The notes under the pieces are model-generated. The model was not told where the DNA came from, did no database searches, and saw nothing but the letters and a program-made list of their open reading frames with translations. The position numbers were made by a program, and so were the translations under genes. A stretch of 43,775 bases of DNA from an uncultured Lachnospiraceae bacterium (lineage in GTDB: Bacteria > Bacillota > Clostridia > Lachnospirales > Lachnospiraceae), in assembly GCA_910585355.1 (NCBI GenBank), contig CAJUDN010000017.1, positions 1-43,775 on the forward strand, read 5' to 3'. Shown in pieces: positions 7,856 through 16,202 of the stretch (the first letter of the stretch is position 1; each line of letters opens with the position of its first letter).

Positions 7856-8694
7856 GCGGTACTCATGCGTTTGTGATTTGCGCCTATAAAAAAAGTCCAT
7901 ATCTGGAAAGCTGCATCCGGTCACTGATGAGGCAGACAGTAAAAAGCGACGTGATTATGGTCACGGCAACGCCCTCGCAGTATCTTACAAAGCTTTGCAG
8001 GGCTTACAAAATCCCCCTGTTTATCCGCGAGGGAGAACCTGAAATCGGAGAGGACTGGCGGTTCGGCTGGCAGCAGGCCGGAAAGGACCATTCCCTTGTG
8101 ACCATTGCCCATCAGGATGATATCTATCATAAAAATTATGCGAAGGAACTGCTCAGGCAGTATGAGGCTCATCCGGACATGACTGTGTTCTGCACAGATT
8201 ATGTGATTTTAAAAACGAAAGAGGAGCGGATGGCCGATGGAACGCTGTATCCGGTTCACACAGAGGTTGTGTCCGGCGATAAGGGGAGGTTTATAAAAAA
8301 GATTTTGCGATTCCCTTTGCGGTTTTCCTTTCTGGCCCATAAGGGATGGGTGAAAAGAAGCGTGCTTTTGTTTGGAAATCCGATTTGTTGTCCAAGCTGT
8401 ACGTATAACTATGACCGGATTGGCGATATGATGTTCCGGTCGGAATTTTCTTTTGCTCTGGACTGGGACAATCTTTATGAACTGGCAAAACGGCCGGGGC
8501 GGTTTCTCTGTGCGGAACGGCCGCTCATGGCTTACCGGGTCCACGACGGGGCGACCACCAAGCAGTGCATCGGGGACAACAGAAGGGAGATGGATGAAAT
8601 TGCCATGTTTGAAAAGCTGTGGCCCCGGTGGATGGCGAAATTTCTCCTGCATTTTTACAAAAAGGCCTATAAAGTATACGGGGAGGAAACATGA
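7852..8694 (+). CDS. Family 2 glycosyltransferase
   Basis: A GT-A fold family 2 glycosyltransferase of 280 residues. The N terminus has the nucleotide-sugar-binding strand HAFVICAYKKSPYLESC and the acidic metal site IAHQDDIYH near residue 87. No membrane segment is evident, so it should act at the inner face of the membrane. Translation starts at a TTG that overlaps the flippase stop (TTGA), with the very strong ribosome site GGGAGGAAGGGA immediately upstream; no better start exists. The donor sugar cannot be predicted, although galactofuranose is available through glf. Confidence 0.86.
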   Translation: MSGTHAFVICAYKKSPYLESCIRSLMRQTVKSDVIMVTATPSQYLTKLCRAYKIPLFIREGEPEIGEDWRFGWQQAGKDHSLVTIAHQDDIYHKNYAKELLRQYEAHPDMTVFCTDYVILKTKEERMADGTLYPVHTEVVSGDKGRFIKKILRFPLRFSFLAHKGWVKRSVLLFGNPICCPSCTYNYDRIGDMMFRSEFSFALDWDNLYELAKRPGRFLCAERPLMAYRVHDGATTKQCIGDNRREMDEIAMFEKLWPRWMAKFLLHFYKKAYKVYGEET

Positions 8695-9614
8695 AAACAG
8701 ATGTGGTGATTCCGGTTTATAAACCGGATCAAAGATTTGCAGAGCTTTTGAAACGTCTGGAGGCTCAGACGTGCCAGGTAAACAGGTATATCATCATGAA
8801 CACGGAAAGAAAATACTGGGATGCCTGGGTTAAGACTGTGAAAGGGCTGCCGGAGAATCTGTCGGTGTATCATGTAACCAAAGAAGAGTTTGACCATGGG
8901 GCCACGAGGAATGCGGGCATAGAGCTCTCGGACGCAGATGTGTGCGTATGTATGACCGACGATGCCCTTCCCTATGACAGATATCTTCTGGAACGGCTCT
9001 GCGATGCCCTTTTGAAAGAGGAGACCGTGGCTGTGGCCTATGCAAAGCAGCTTCCCGACAGGGATTGCGGCATCATAGAGAAGTATACAAGAAGCTTTAA
9101 CTATCCGGAGGAAAGCCGGATTAAAATAAAAGAAGATCTCCCGAAACTGGGGATTAAAACGTATTTTTGCTCCAATGTGTGCGCCGCCTATAAGAGGGAG
9201 AGATATGTAAGCCTGGGCGGATTTACCAGAAAGACCATATTCAATGAGGACATGATTTTTGCGGCAAATGCCATGGAACATGGATACGCGGTGGCTTATG
9301 CGGCAGATGCAAAAGTAATTCATTCTCACAACTATTCCGCCAGAGAGCAGTTTTGCCGGAATTTTGATCTGGGGGTTTCCCAGGCAGACCATCCGGAGGT
9401 GTTTTTAACGGTACGGTCTGAGGGGGAGGGAATCCGTCTGGTGAAACAGACAGCCGGGTATCTTTTGAAGAGACGGAGAGGATATCTGCTGCCGAAGCTT
9501 ATCTGGGTGAGCGGATTGAAATATATGGGGTTTTTCATGGGAAAGCGGTATAAAAGGCTTCCGGAGGGGCTTGTCCGGTTGTGCACCATGAACAAAAATT
9601 ACTGGAAAGGATAA
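8691..9614 (+). CDS. Family 2 glycosyltransferase (rhamnosyltransferase-like)
   Basis: A 307-residue family 2 glycosyltransferase. It opens with TDVVIPVYKPDQRF, has the metal-binding CMTDDALPY near residue 87 and a FDHGATRNAGIE block typical of rhamnosyltransferase-like GT2 enzymes, plus a later NEDMIFAANAMEHGY acceptor/base region. It starts in an ATGA overlap with the previous gene, so the two transferases are translationally coupled. With rfbC in the same cluster, dTDP-rhamnose is one possible donor and UDP-galactofuranose another; neither is proven. Confidence 0.86.
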   Translation: MKTDVVIPVYKPDQRFAELLKRLEAQTCQVNRYIIMNTERKYWDAWVKTVKGLPENLSVYHVTKEEFDHGATRNAGIELSDADVCVCMTDDALPYDRYLLERLCDALLKEETVAVAYAKQLPDRDCGIIEKYTRSFNYPEESRIKIKEDLPKLGIKTYFCSNVCAAYKRERYVSLGGFTRKTIFNEDMIFAANAMEHGYAVAYAADAKVIHSHNYSAREQFCRNFDLGVSQADHPEVFLTVRSEGEGIRLVKQTAGYLLKRRRGYLLPKLIWVSGLKYMGFFMGKRYKRLPEGLVRLCTMNKNYWKG

Positions 9615-9622
9615 GGCCTGGC

Positions 9623-10318
9623 ATGTCGGATTTACTAATCATTATTCCTGCATATAACGAAGAGGCGAACATTGAGCGGGTAGTGGACCGTCTGACAAAG
9701 GAGTTTCCGCAGTTTGATTATGTGGTGGTCAACGACGGCTCCCGGGACAAAACCGGGGAGATATGTAAGAGAAGACATTATAATTACCTGGATCTTCCGG
9801 TGAACCTTGGACTTTCCGGAGGGTTTCAGGCAGGAATCCGCTATGCCTGCCAAAAGGGCTATTCCTGTGCGATCCAGTTCGACGGGGACGGACAGCACAG
9901 GCCGGAGTATATCGGCCCCATGAAAGAAAAGATGGAAGAGGGATATGACATTGTAATTGGCTCCCGGTTCACAGAGAAAAAAAAGATTGGCTCCATGCGG
10001 ATGCTGGGGAGCAATTTGATTGAATTTGCCATCCGTCTGACCACAAAGACAGTGATTAAAGACCCTACTTCCGGAATGCGGATGTTTAACAGAAGGATGA
10101 TTGAGGAGTTTTCGAGGGAATTAAATTATGGACCGGAGCCGGATACCATTTCCTATTTGCTAAAGCAGGGTGCAAAGGTGGCAGAGGTCCCTGTGGTTAT
10201 GGATGAGCGTATTTGCGGTGCCAGCTATCTGACCCCTATTAACGCCTCCAGGTATATGATACAGATGCTGGTTTCCATCCTGTTTATACGGAATTTCAGG
10301 AAGCGGAATAAGAAGTGA
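9623..10318 (+). CDS. Family 2 glycosyltransferase, polyprenyl-phosphate-sugar synthase type
   Basis: A 231-residue family 2 glycosyltransferase of the dolichyl/polyprenyl-phosphate-sugar synthase type. It has LLIIIPAYNEEANIE at the N terminus, VVVNDGSRDKT, the metal site QFDGDGQH, the IGSRF block and the late PTSGMRMFNRRM segment that are typical of this class. The start at 9623 gives the standard family N terminus; the ATG at 9581 would add 14 residues overlapping the previous gene. It lies 13 bp before a DUF2304 gene, a pairing often seen in glycan clusters. It may make a lipid-phosphate sugar used outside the cytoplasm by a GT-C enzyme such as the DUF2142 protein. Confidence 0.88.
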   Translation: MSDLLIIIPAYNEEANIERVVDRLTKEFPQFDYVVVNDGSRDKTGEICKRRHYNYLDLPVNLGLSGGFQAGIRYACQKGYSCAIQFDGDGQHRPEYIGPMKEKMEEGYDIVIGSRFTEKKKIGSMRMLGSNLIEFAIRLTTKTVIKDPTSGMRMFNRRMIEEFSRELNYGPEPDTISYLLKQGAKVAEVPVVMDERICGASYLTPINASRYMIQMLVSILFIRNFRKRNKK

Positions 10319-10331
10319 AAGGGGAAAATCA

Positions 10332-10682
10332 ATGACGCTGCTGCTGCGGGTGGTACTTACGGTTGTTTCAATACTTACGACGATATTAATTGTGCGAAAA
10401 GTCCGCATGTCACAAATGCGGATCGAGGATTCTGTGTTCTGGATCGGATTTTCTTTTTTGCTGATTGTATTCAGCGTATTCCCGAAGATCGTATATCTGA
10501 TGTCGGATATGGTGGGAACCCAGACGCCGGTGAATTTTATTTTTTTGTTTGTGATTTTTCTCCTGATTCTTAAAATGTTCCGTATGTCTGTAAAAATTTC
10601 GCAGATGGAGACAAAAATCAAGGATCTGGCGCAGAAGATGGCCATAGACGAAAATCTGCGGCGGGAGAATGATGGAGAGTAG
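10332..10682 (+). CDS. DUF2304 family membrane protein
   Basis: A 116-residue membrane protein. Three hydrophobic segments are visible (about 3-20, 34-52 and 62-84), followed by a charged, probably helical cytoplasmic tail (90-116). Length, topology and position directly after a polyprenyl-phosphate-type GT2 match the DUF2304 family, whose function is not established; it may be a membrane partner of the transferase. It has a GGGGAA ribosome site and ends 3 bp before the next start. Confidence 0.8.
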   Translation: MTLLLRVVLTVVSILTTILIVRKVRMSQMRIEDSVFWIGFSFLLIVFSVFPKIVYLMSDMVGTQTPVNFIFLFVIFLLILKMFRMSVKISQMETKIKDLAQKMAIDENLRRENDGE

Positions 10683-10685
10683 GCA

Positions 10686-12278
10686 ATGAAGCAAATGAGA
10701 GAGTATGCAGGCCCCGCGGCTATGTTGTTTCTTCTGGCGGTTTTAGGGGGCTGGCACTTTATGGATACGAAGACCGGAGCGTTTGCTTCGGGGAATTTGT
10801 GGCTCTGCACCATTTATGGCGGGCTGTTTTTTTCCGCGATGTTGTCTCTTCTGATTTTGGCGGCGGGGCTGTTCTGGAAAAAATGGCCTCTGGAGATATG
10901 CGGGGCATTGGCAGTTCTTTTACTTGGCAGTGTGTATCTCGTTGCCCTGCCGCCTCTGTCCGCGCCGGATGAGATTTCCCATTTTGCCAGTGCTTATAGG
11001 ATTTCCAATGTTTTTCTGGGCGAGCTGCCCGTAGATGAAAAGGGATATGTGCGGATGCGGCAGGAGGATGAATTCCTTCAGAATGTGAATGGTGCCTCGG
11101 GGACAGAGGAGAAAGTTTCCCTGGGACAGACCCTGACAGAGAAGACGTGGGAGGGGATCGAAGCGCACGCTGCCAGTGTTTTTGTTTCTCAGGAAAGAGA
11201 CGAGATGGTTTCGTCGGTTCGAAAGCCGGTGAAGACAACTCCGGTTTCCTATGTCCCACAGGCTCTGGGAATTACGCTGGCGAGACTTCTTGGAGTCAAC
11301 TGCGTGATTCTTGCGTGGCTTGGACGCTTTTTTAATCTTTTGTTTTTTGCCGGGATGGTTTACTGGTCCATGAAGGCGCTTCCCTTTGGGAAGATGGTAG
11401 TTTGTGGGGTTTCTGTTCTGCCTATGTCCCTTCATTTGGCTGCTTCCTATTCCTATGATGCCTTTCTTATGGGAATGTGTTTTCTTTTTGGAAGTTACTG
11501 CTTGTACCTGGCCTTTGCGAAACCTGTGGTTCAGAAGCGGGATATCGTACTTCTGGCGTTTTTGGCCGCCGCTTTCGGCCCCTGTAAAATGGTATACGCG
11601 GTGATGCTGGGATTTGCTCTTCTTATTCCAGTAAAAAAGTTTGGCGGATGGAAGGACTGGGGAATGGGAGCGGCCATTGTGGCGGCGGCGTTTCTGACAG
11701 CCATGGTCCTGGTGAACCGGGAAACGGTGCAGGACTATGCCGCCGGAACCGACAGTTATGTTTCCTGGGCCGGGGAAGAGGGATTTTCCATTCCCTTTAT
11801 CCTTCATAACCCTCAGGTCTATATACGGATGATGTATGAGACCCTGGTGCATCAGGGAGATGAATGGGCGCTTTCTATGCTGGGAGAAAGCCTCGGGAAT
11901 CTGGACCCGGTACTGTCGGTTCCGTTTTTTGTATTGGTTTTTCTGGCAGCCTGTCTGGCGCTTCTGGGAATCCGGCGGGCCGGTGAGGCCCTGTACCTGT
12001 CAGGCCGGCAGAAGGCATGGATTGTATTTCTTGCGCTTTCCTGTCTGGCAGGCCTAATGACGGCCATGATGGTGGGATGGACCCCCTTAAGCTCCAGGGT
12101 GATTGAAGGAGTGCAGGGGCGGTATCTGCTTCCCGTACTGCCCTTTTTAACCATGACCATGAAGAGTAACCGCCTGGTTCGGACTGCGGGCAGTGACGAA
12201 AAGCTGCTTTTTTATATGTGTGCGCTGGACTGCTATGCGGCTTTGCGGCTGTTTAGTATTGTAAGTATGCGTTTATAG
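10686..12278 (+). CDS. DUF2142 family membrane protein, possible GT-C glycosyltransferase
   Basis: A 530-residue multi-pass membrane protein. The block LSAPDEISHFASAYRI (Asp95, Glu96, His99) in the first extracytoplasmic loop is the characteristic acidic motif of DUF2142 proteins, which resemble GT-C glycosyltransferases that use lipid-phosphate sugars. Roughly ten or more hydrophobic segments follow. It sits after the polyprenyl-phosphate GT2 and DUF2304 genes, so the three could form one route: making a lipid-linked sugar, moving it across the membrane and adding it to the glycan outside. It could alternatively act as a polymerase; no separate Wzy protein was recognised in the cluster. Confidence 0.8.
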   Translation: MKQMREYAGPAAMLFLLAVLGGWHFMDTKTGAFASGNLWLCTIYGGLFFSAMLSLLILAAGLFWKKWPLEICGALAVLLLGSVYLVALPPLSAPDEISHFASAYRISNVFLGELPVDEKGYVRMRQEDEFLQNVNGASGTEEKVSLGQTLTEKTWEGIEAHAASVFVSQERDEMVSSVRKPVKTTPVSYVPQALGITLARLLGVNCVILAWLGRFFNLLFFAGMVYWSMKALPFGKMVVCGVSVLPMSLHLAASYSYDAFLMGMCFLFGSYCLYLAFAKPVVQKRDIVLLAFLAAAFGPCKMVYAVMLGFALLIPVKKFGGWKDWGMGAAIVAAAFLTAMVLVNRETVQDYAAGTDSYVSWAGEEGFSIPFILHNPQVYIRMMYETLVHQGDEWALSMLGESLGNLDPVLSVPFFVLVFLAACLALLGIRRAGEALYLSGRQKAWIVFLALSCLAGLMTAMMVGWTPLSSRVIEGVQGRYLLPVLPFLTMTMKSNRLVRTAGSDEKLLFYMCALDCYAALRLFSIVSMRL

Positions 12279-12365
12279 TGGTATGCTGAATTCTGTAACC
12301 GCTTGGCTGGAGACTGAGTTGTTACATGATATAGGACAAAGAAATTTGGAAGTGAGGTAAGAAAA

Positions 12366-12941
12366 ATGGGTAAAATTAAAGTAACTCCCTGTGAAGTGGA
12401 AGGAAAAGTAATTGAGGGACTTTATGTAATTGAGCCGACCGTGTTTAAGGATGAGCGCGGATACTTTATGGAGACATATAATCAGAATGATTTTAAAGAG
12501 GCCGGCCTTGACATGGTATTTGTACAGGACAACCAGTCCATGTCTGTGAAAGGCGTGCTCCGTGGGCTGCATTTCCAGAAGCAGTTCCCGCAGGGAAAGC
12601 TGGTGCGGGCGGTGCGCGGGACGGTGTTTGACGTGGCTGTGGATTTGCGGACCGGTTCAGAGACCTATGGAAAATGGTTTGGCGTGGAGCTTTCCGCGGA
12701 AAATAAGAAGCAGTTTTACATCCCCGAGGGGTTTGCCCATGGCTTTTTAGTACTGTCCGATGAGGCGGAGTTTGCCTATAAGTGTACGGATTTTTATCAT
12801 CCCGGCGATGAGGGCGGCCTGTTATGGAGCGATGAAACCATCGGCGTAAAATGGCCCATGGAAGAGGGAATGGAACTGATTATTTCCGAAAAGGACAAAA
12901 ACTGGGGCGGTTTTGGCGAAACGTTTAAGTTTGAGCGGTAA
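12366..12941 (+). CDS. rfbC: dTDP-4-dehydrorhamnose 3,5-epimerase
   Basis: A 191-residue RmlC-type cupin that epimerises dTDP-4-keto-6-deoxyglucose at C3 and C5 during dTDP-L-rhamnose synthesis. Conserved blocks are KDERGYFMETYNQ, the catalytic GVLRGLHFQK (His69), GTVFDVAVDLR and FYIPEGFAHGFLVLSD. The partner genes rfbA, rfbB and rfbD are not in this window, so they would have to be elsewhere for rhamnose to be made. The preceding 87-bp gap is larger than others in the cluster, but no convincing promoter was found in it. The ribosome site is GTGAGG. Confidence 0.94.
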   Translation: MGKIKVTPCEVEGKVIEGLYVIEPTVFKDERGYFMETYNQNDFKEAGLDMVFVQDNQSMSVKGVLRGLHFQKQFPQGKLVRAVRGTVFDVAVDLRTGSETYGKWFGVELSAENKKQFYIPEGFAHGFLVLSDEAEFAYKCTDFYHPGDEGGLLWSDETIGVKWPMEEGMELIISEKDKNWGGFGETFKFER

Positions 12942-12961
12942 GAGAGAGGTTTGATGACAGC

Positions 12962-13780
12962 GTGAATTATATTGGTTCTCTTCTTAAGGAATTGGTTGCG
13001 AAGCGGCGTCTTGTGTGGGACCTTTCCAAGGCGGACTTTAAAAAGCGGTTTGTAGGTTCTTATTTTGGAATCGTCTGGATGTTTGTCCAGCCCATTGTCA
13101 CCGTGCTTATTTACTGGCTTATTTTTGGACCTATAGGTTTTAAGAGTGCTCCTCCGGTTCCCAATGCATCGTATATTGAATGGCTGATTCCTGGCATTGC
13201 GCCCTGGTTTTTCTTTTCCGAGGCCATGAATGCAGGAACCGGATGTCTTCAGGAATACAATTATCTGGTGAAAAAAGTGGTGTTTCGGGTGGAAATTCTT
13301 CCGATCATTAAGCTGATTTCCAGCCTGTTTGTTCATGGATTTTTTGTGATGATCATGTTTGCGGTGTTTCTCATTGGCAAAAACAGGCCCATGGTCACCT
13401 GGATTCAGATTCTCTACTATTCATTTGCGGCCTCCATGTATGCGCTGGCCCTCACCTATCTGACCAGCGCCATTCAGGTGTTTTTTAAGGATATGGCCCA
13501 GATTGTAGGTATCTGTCTGCAGTTTGGCATGTGGCTGACCCCGATTATGTACAGCGAACAGCTGTTTCTGGACAAGGGTATCACCATTGCGCCCCTCATC
13601 CTTAAGCTGAATCCTTTTTACTATATTGCGGCCGGATACCGGGACAGCATGCTGACGGGGAACTGGTTTTTTGAACGGCCCACGCTGACTGTTTATTTCT
13701 GGGCCGTGACCATTGGAATGATGCTTGTGGGGCTCAAGGTGTTTAAGCGGCTGCGCCCGCATTTTTCCGATGTTCTGTAA
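12962..13780 (+). CDS. Polysaccharide ABC exporter, permease subunit (Wzm/TagG/RfbA type)
   Basis: A 272-residue ABC-2 type permease for glycan export. The N terminus ELVAKRRLVWDLSKADFKKRF followed by GSYFGIVWMFVQPIVTVLIYW is typical of the Wzm/TagG/KpsM group, and six hydrophobic segments can be traced. Translation starts at GTG with GAGAGG upstream. It is 20 bp from its ATPase partner. It should form the membrane channel through which the finished, lipid-linked polymer is exported. Confidence 0.94.
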   Translation: MNYIGSLLKELVAKRRLVWDLSKADFKKRFVGSYFGIVWMFVQPIVTVLIYWLIFGPIGFKSAPPVPNASYIEWLIPGIAPWFFFSEAMNAGTGCLQEYNYLVKKVVFRVEILPIIKLISSLFVHGFFVMIMFAVFLIGKNRPMVTWIQILYYSFAASMYALALTYLTSAIQVFFKDMAQIVGICLQFGMWLTPIMYSEQLFLDKGITIAPLILKLNPFYYIAAGYRDSMLTGNWFFERPTLTVYFWAVTIGMMLVGLKVFKRLRPHFSDVL

Positions 13781-13800
13781 CTGCGAGGTAGGAGGAATTC

Positions 13801-15135
13801 ATGTCCCAGAATGCGATTGAAGTAAAAGACGTAACAAAAATATACCGGCTGTATGACAAGCCCATCGACAGGCTGAAGGAATCCCTGAGTATGACACATA
13901 AAAGCTATCACAAGGATTTTTATGCCTTAAACGGACTGTCTTTTTCGGTGGAAAAGGGGCAGACCGTGGGAATCATCGGCACCAACGGTTCCGGAAAGTC
14001 CACCATTTTAAAGATTATCACCGGAGTGCTGACGCCGACGACGGGGACTGTCAGCGTGGACGGGAAGATCTCGGCCCTCCTGGAGCTGGGCGCCGGATTC
14101 AATATGGACTATACTGGAATTGAAAATATCTACATGAACGGCACCATGATGGGGTACACGAAAAAGGAGATGGACGCAAAGCTTCAGGAGATTTTGGAAT
14201 TCGCAGACATCGGGGACTTTGTTTACCAGCCGGTGAAGACGTATTCGAGCGGTATGTTTGTGCGGCTGGCCTTTGCCCTGGCCATTAATGTGGAGCCGGA
14301 AATTCTTATTGTGGATGAAGCTCTTTCCGTGGGAGATGTGTTTTTCCAGGCCAAGTGCTACCGCCGCATGGAGGAGATTCGAAAGAGTGGCACCACGATT
14401 CTCATGGTAACTCATGATATGGGAAGCATTATCAAATACTGTGATAAGGTGGTGCTTTTAAATAAGGGCGAATTTATCGCCGAGGGCGAGCCGGGCCACA
14501 TGGTGGACTTGTATAAAAAGATTCTGGCAAACCAGATGGACGCCTTAAGGGAAGAACTGGAGAATGACTATTCCGGCGGTATGGAAAATGCGGACGGGGT
14601 GGAAGGCGAAAGGCCGGTTCCGGCGGGACATACAGGCGGGGATGAGAACAGCCTGATGAAGGAGAAAATCACCATCAATGCCAACCGTACCGAGTACGGA
14701 GACGGAAGGGCGGAAATTTTTGATCTGGGTCTTTTTGACGCCAGGGGAAATCTCACGAATCTGCTCCTGAAGGGAGAGATGTTCACCATCAAAGAACGGA
14801 TCCGCTTTCATGCGCCGCTCGCGTGCCCGATTTTTACCTATACCATAAAGGACAAAAAGGGGACGGACCTTTCGGGAACGAATACTATGTATGAGGGAGC
14901 CGATATTAAACAGGTAAATGCGGGAGATGTTTACGATGTGTCCTTTACTCAGAAAATGACCTTACAAGGTGGGGAGTACCTTCTCTCCATGAGCTGCACG
15001 GGCTTTGAGGGAGAGGAACACGTGGTATACCACCGGCTGTATGATGTGGCAAACATTACGGTGATTTCCAATAAAAACACCGTCGGCGTCTACGATATGG
15101 AATCGGTGGTGGAGGCCAGGCTTACGAAAGCTTAG
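13801..15135 (+). CDS. Polysaccharide ABC exporter ATPase with C-terminal Wzt-C-type carbohydrate-binding domain
   Basis: A 444-residue ATPase partner of the preceding permease. Walker A is GTNGSGKST (60-68), the signature is YSSGMFVRLA (148-157), Walker B is ILIVDE (168-173), and the His switch is in THDMGS. After the ATPase core and a linker rich in acidic residues (about 245-285), residues 290-440 form a beta-rich extension of the Wzt-C type. In the E. coli O8/O9a exporters the Wzt-C domain recognises the methyl or phosphate-methyl cap at the non-reducing end of the polymer. This matters here because the next two genes encode a methyltransferase and a kinase-like protein. The ribosome site is AGGAGG. 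Confidence 0.94.
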   Translation: MSQNAIEVKDVTKIYRLYDKPIDRLKESLSMTHKSYHKDFYALNGLSFSVEKGQTVGIIGTNGSGKSTILKIITGVLTPTTGTVSVDGKISALLELGAGFNMDYTGIENIYMNGTMMGYTKKEMDAKLQEILEFADIGDFVYQPVKTYSSGMFVRLAFALAINVEPEILIVDEALSVGDVFFQAKCYRRMEEIRKSGTTILMVTHDMGSIIKYCDKVVLLNKGEFIAEGEPGHMVDLYKKILANQMDALREELENDYSGGMENADGVEGERPVPAGHTGGDENSLMKEKITINANRTEYGDGRAEIFDLGLFDARGNLTNLLLKGEMFTIKERIRFHAPLACPIFTYTIKDKKGTDLSGTNTMYEGADIKQVNAGDVYDVSFTQKMTLQGGEYLLSMSCTGFEGEEHVVYHRLYDVANITVISNKNTVGVYDMESVVEARLTKA

Positions 15136-15338
15136 TATACTGTCTGCATGATATTCAGCCAAGCTTCCTTGCCTGTTCTCTTATTCGCTGCGCTGGATTT
15201 CCTGGCCGCAGCCACCCATTTGATAGTATATTGACTTCTTGATTTGTACGAAATCAGCAGTCATGACGGCCAAATACCGTAGTTTCACATAGGTCAATTT
15301 CGGAATGTGTGCTGTAGTACTACTAGGAGATAGAGAAT
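15136..15338. other. Non-coding gap between wzt and the methyltransferase gene
   Basis: A 203-bp gap inside an otherwise tightly packed cluster. It has no credible ORF. It holds AGTATACTGTCTGC at its left end (starting 15132), which resembles the reverse complement of a segment near 20553-20572, an ATTCGCTGCGCTGGAT stretch near 15185, and a small hairpin GATTT-GTACG-AAATC near 15240. It may be a decayed copy of an intergenic repeat. No confident promoter was found, although one could be present. Confidence 0.45.
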
Positions 15339-16202
15339 ATGAAGGATTTTAGTTACGAAATTCTGGATTTGCTGGAAAAATATAAGAATGATACAGCGGC
15401 GGCGCTGGAAGGGGAGACATGCCCGCAGTGTCTTTATGCATTTTCGCCGCTTAGGGAGAATCTCTTTGAGTGGGTGGAGTTTGAGCCGGAGGCCAGAGTG
15501 CTCCAGATTGGTTCCGACTATGGTTCCTATACAGGGCTGCTTGCGGAACGGGCTGGAGAGGTCGTGGTTCTGGATTCAAGGGATGAAAACCTGGAGGTGA
15601 ACCGCCTGCGCCATGGAGGCCGGAGAAATGTATTCTACATTTGCAGGGAGGACAAAAAAGGATACGCCGGGGAATCGTCCGGATTCAGGGAGTATAAACC
15701 GAAAGAAAATACGGGGGAACCGGCAGAGCAGAGAATGGCCGCCCCATTCGACTATGTGGTGCTGGGTGGATTTCTTACGGACTGTAAAAAGGAAGAGGCC
15801 GCAGGGATTTTAAGGGAGGCCGCAGGATTCTTAAAGCCGGGGGGAAAGCTTCTGGCGGCGGCGGAAAATGAGGCCGGAGTCCGTTATTGGATGGGAGCAA
15901 AACAGCTGGGCACGTCCTTTCTTGAGGCAGAGTTTCGGGGACTTTTTGAGGAGCTGGAAAAGATGAACGGCGGAAGTTTTCTTTTGTATTATCCGGTTCC
16001 GGATTACCGCTATCCGGTAACGGTCTATTCGGACGCCTATCTTCCGCAGACCGGGGATGTGGCCAATATTTCTGCCAGGCTTGACGGACCAGGCTTCTGG
16101 TTTGGGAGCGAGGAAGAGGCTATGGCCAAGGCGTGCCAGAACGGAACATTTACGAAATTTGCCAATTCATTTCTTGGCGTCTGGGAGAAGGGGAGCCTAT
16201 GA
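15339..16202 (+). CDS. Class I SAM-dependent methyltransferase
   Basis: A 287-residue Rossmann-fold methyltransferase. Motif I is VLQIGSDYGSYTG (54-66), followed by the acidic strand end VVVLDS and the DYVVLGGFL strand; the LKPGGKLLAAAEN block (about 165-177) is the usual post-motif region. The C-terminal 80 residues (LYYPVPDYRYPVTVYSDAYL) form an extra domain. The stop overlaps the start of the next gene (ATGA), so it is co-translated with the kinase-like/glycosyltransferase protein. Its place directly after a Wzt-C exporter suggests that it methylates a sugar or phosphate on the glycan, possibly as a chain cap; this is inference. Confidence 0.86.
   Translation: MKDFSYEILDLLEKYKNDTAAALEGETCPQCLYAFSPLRENLFEWVEFEPEARVLQIGSDYGSYTGLLAERAGEVVVLDSRDENLEVNRLRHGGRRNVFYICREDKKGYAGESSGFREYKPKENTGEPAEQRMAAPFDYVVLGGFLTDCKKEEAAGILREAAGFLKPGGKLLAAAENEAGVRYWMGAKQLGTSFLEAEFRGLFEELEKMNGGSFLLYYPVPDYRYPVTVYSDAYLPQTGDVANISARLDGPGFWFGSEEEAMAKACQNGTFTKFANSFLGVWEKGSL

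Noticed and set aside
8667-9392. 241-residue minus-strand open frame opposite a GT2 gene
   Set aside because: The plus-strand frame has clear GT2 motifs and coupled starts; the minus frame has no ribosome site or recognisable motif.
10920-11852. 310-residue minus-strand open frame opposite the DUF2142 gene
   Set aside because: Its sequence is low-complexity, basic and His-rich with no family likeness, and the plus-strand frame has membrane segments, a family motif and operon spacing. It is an antisense shadow.
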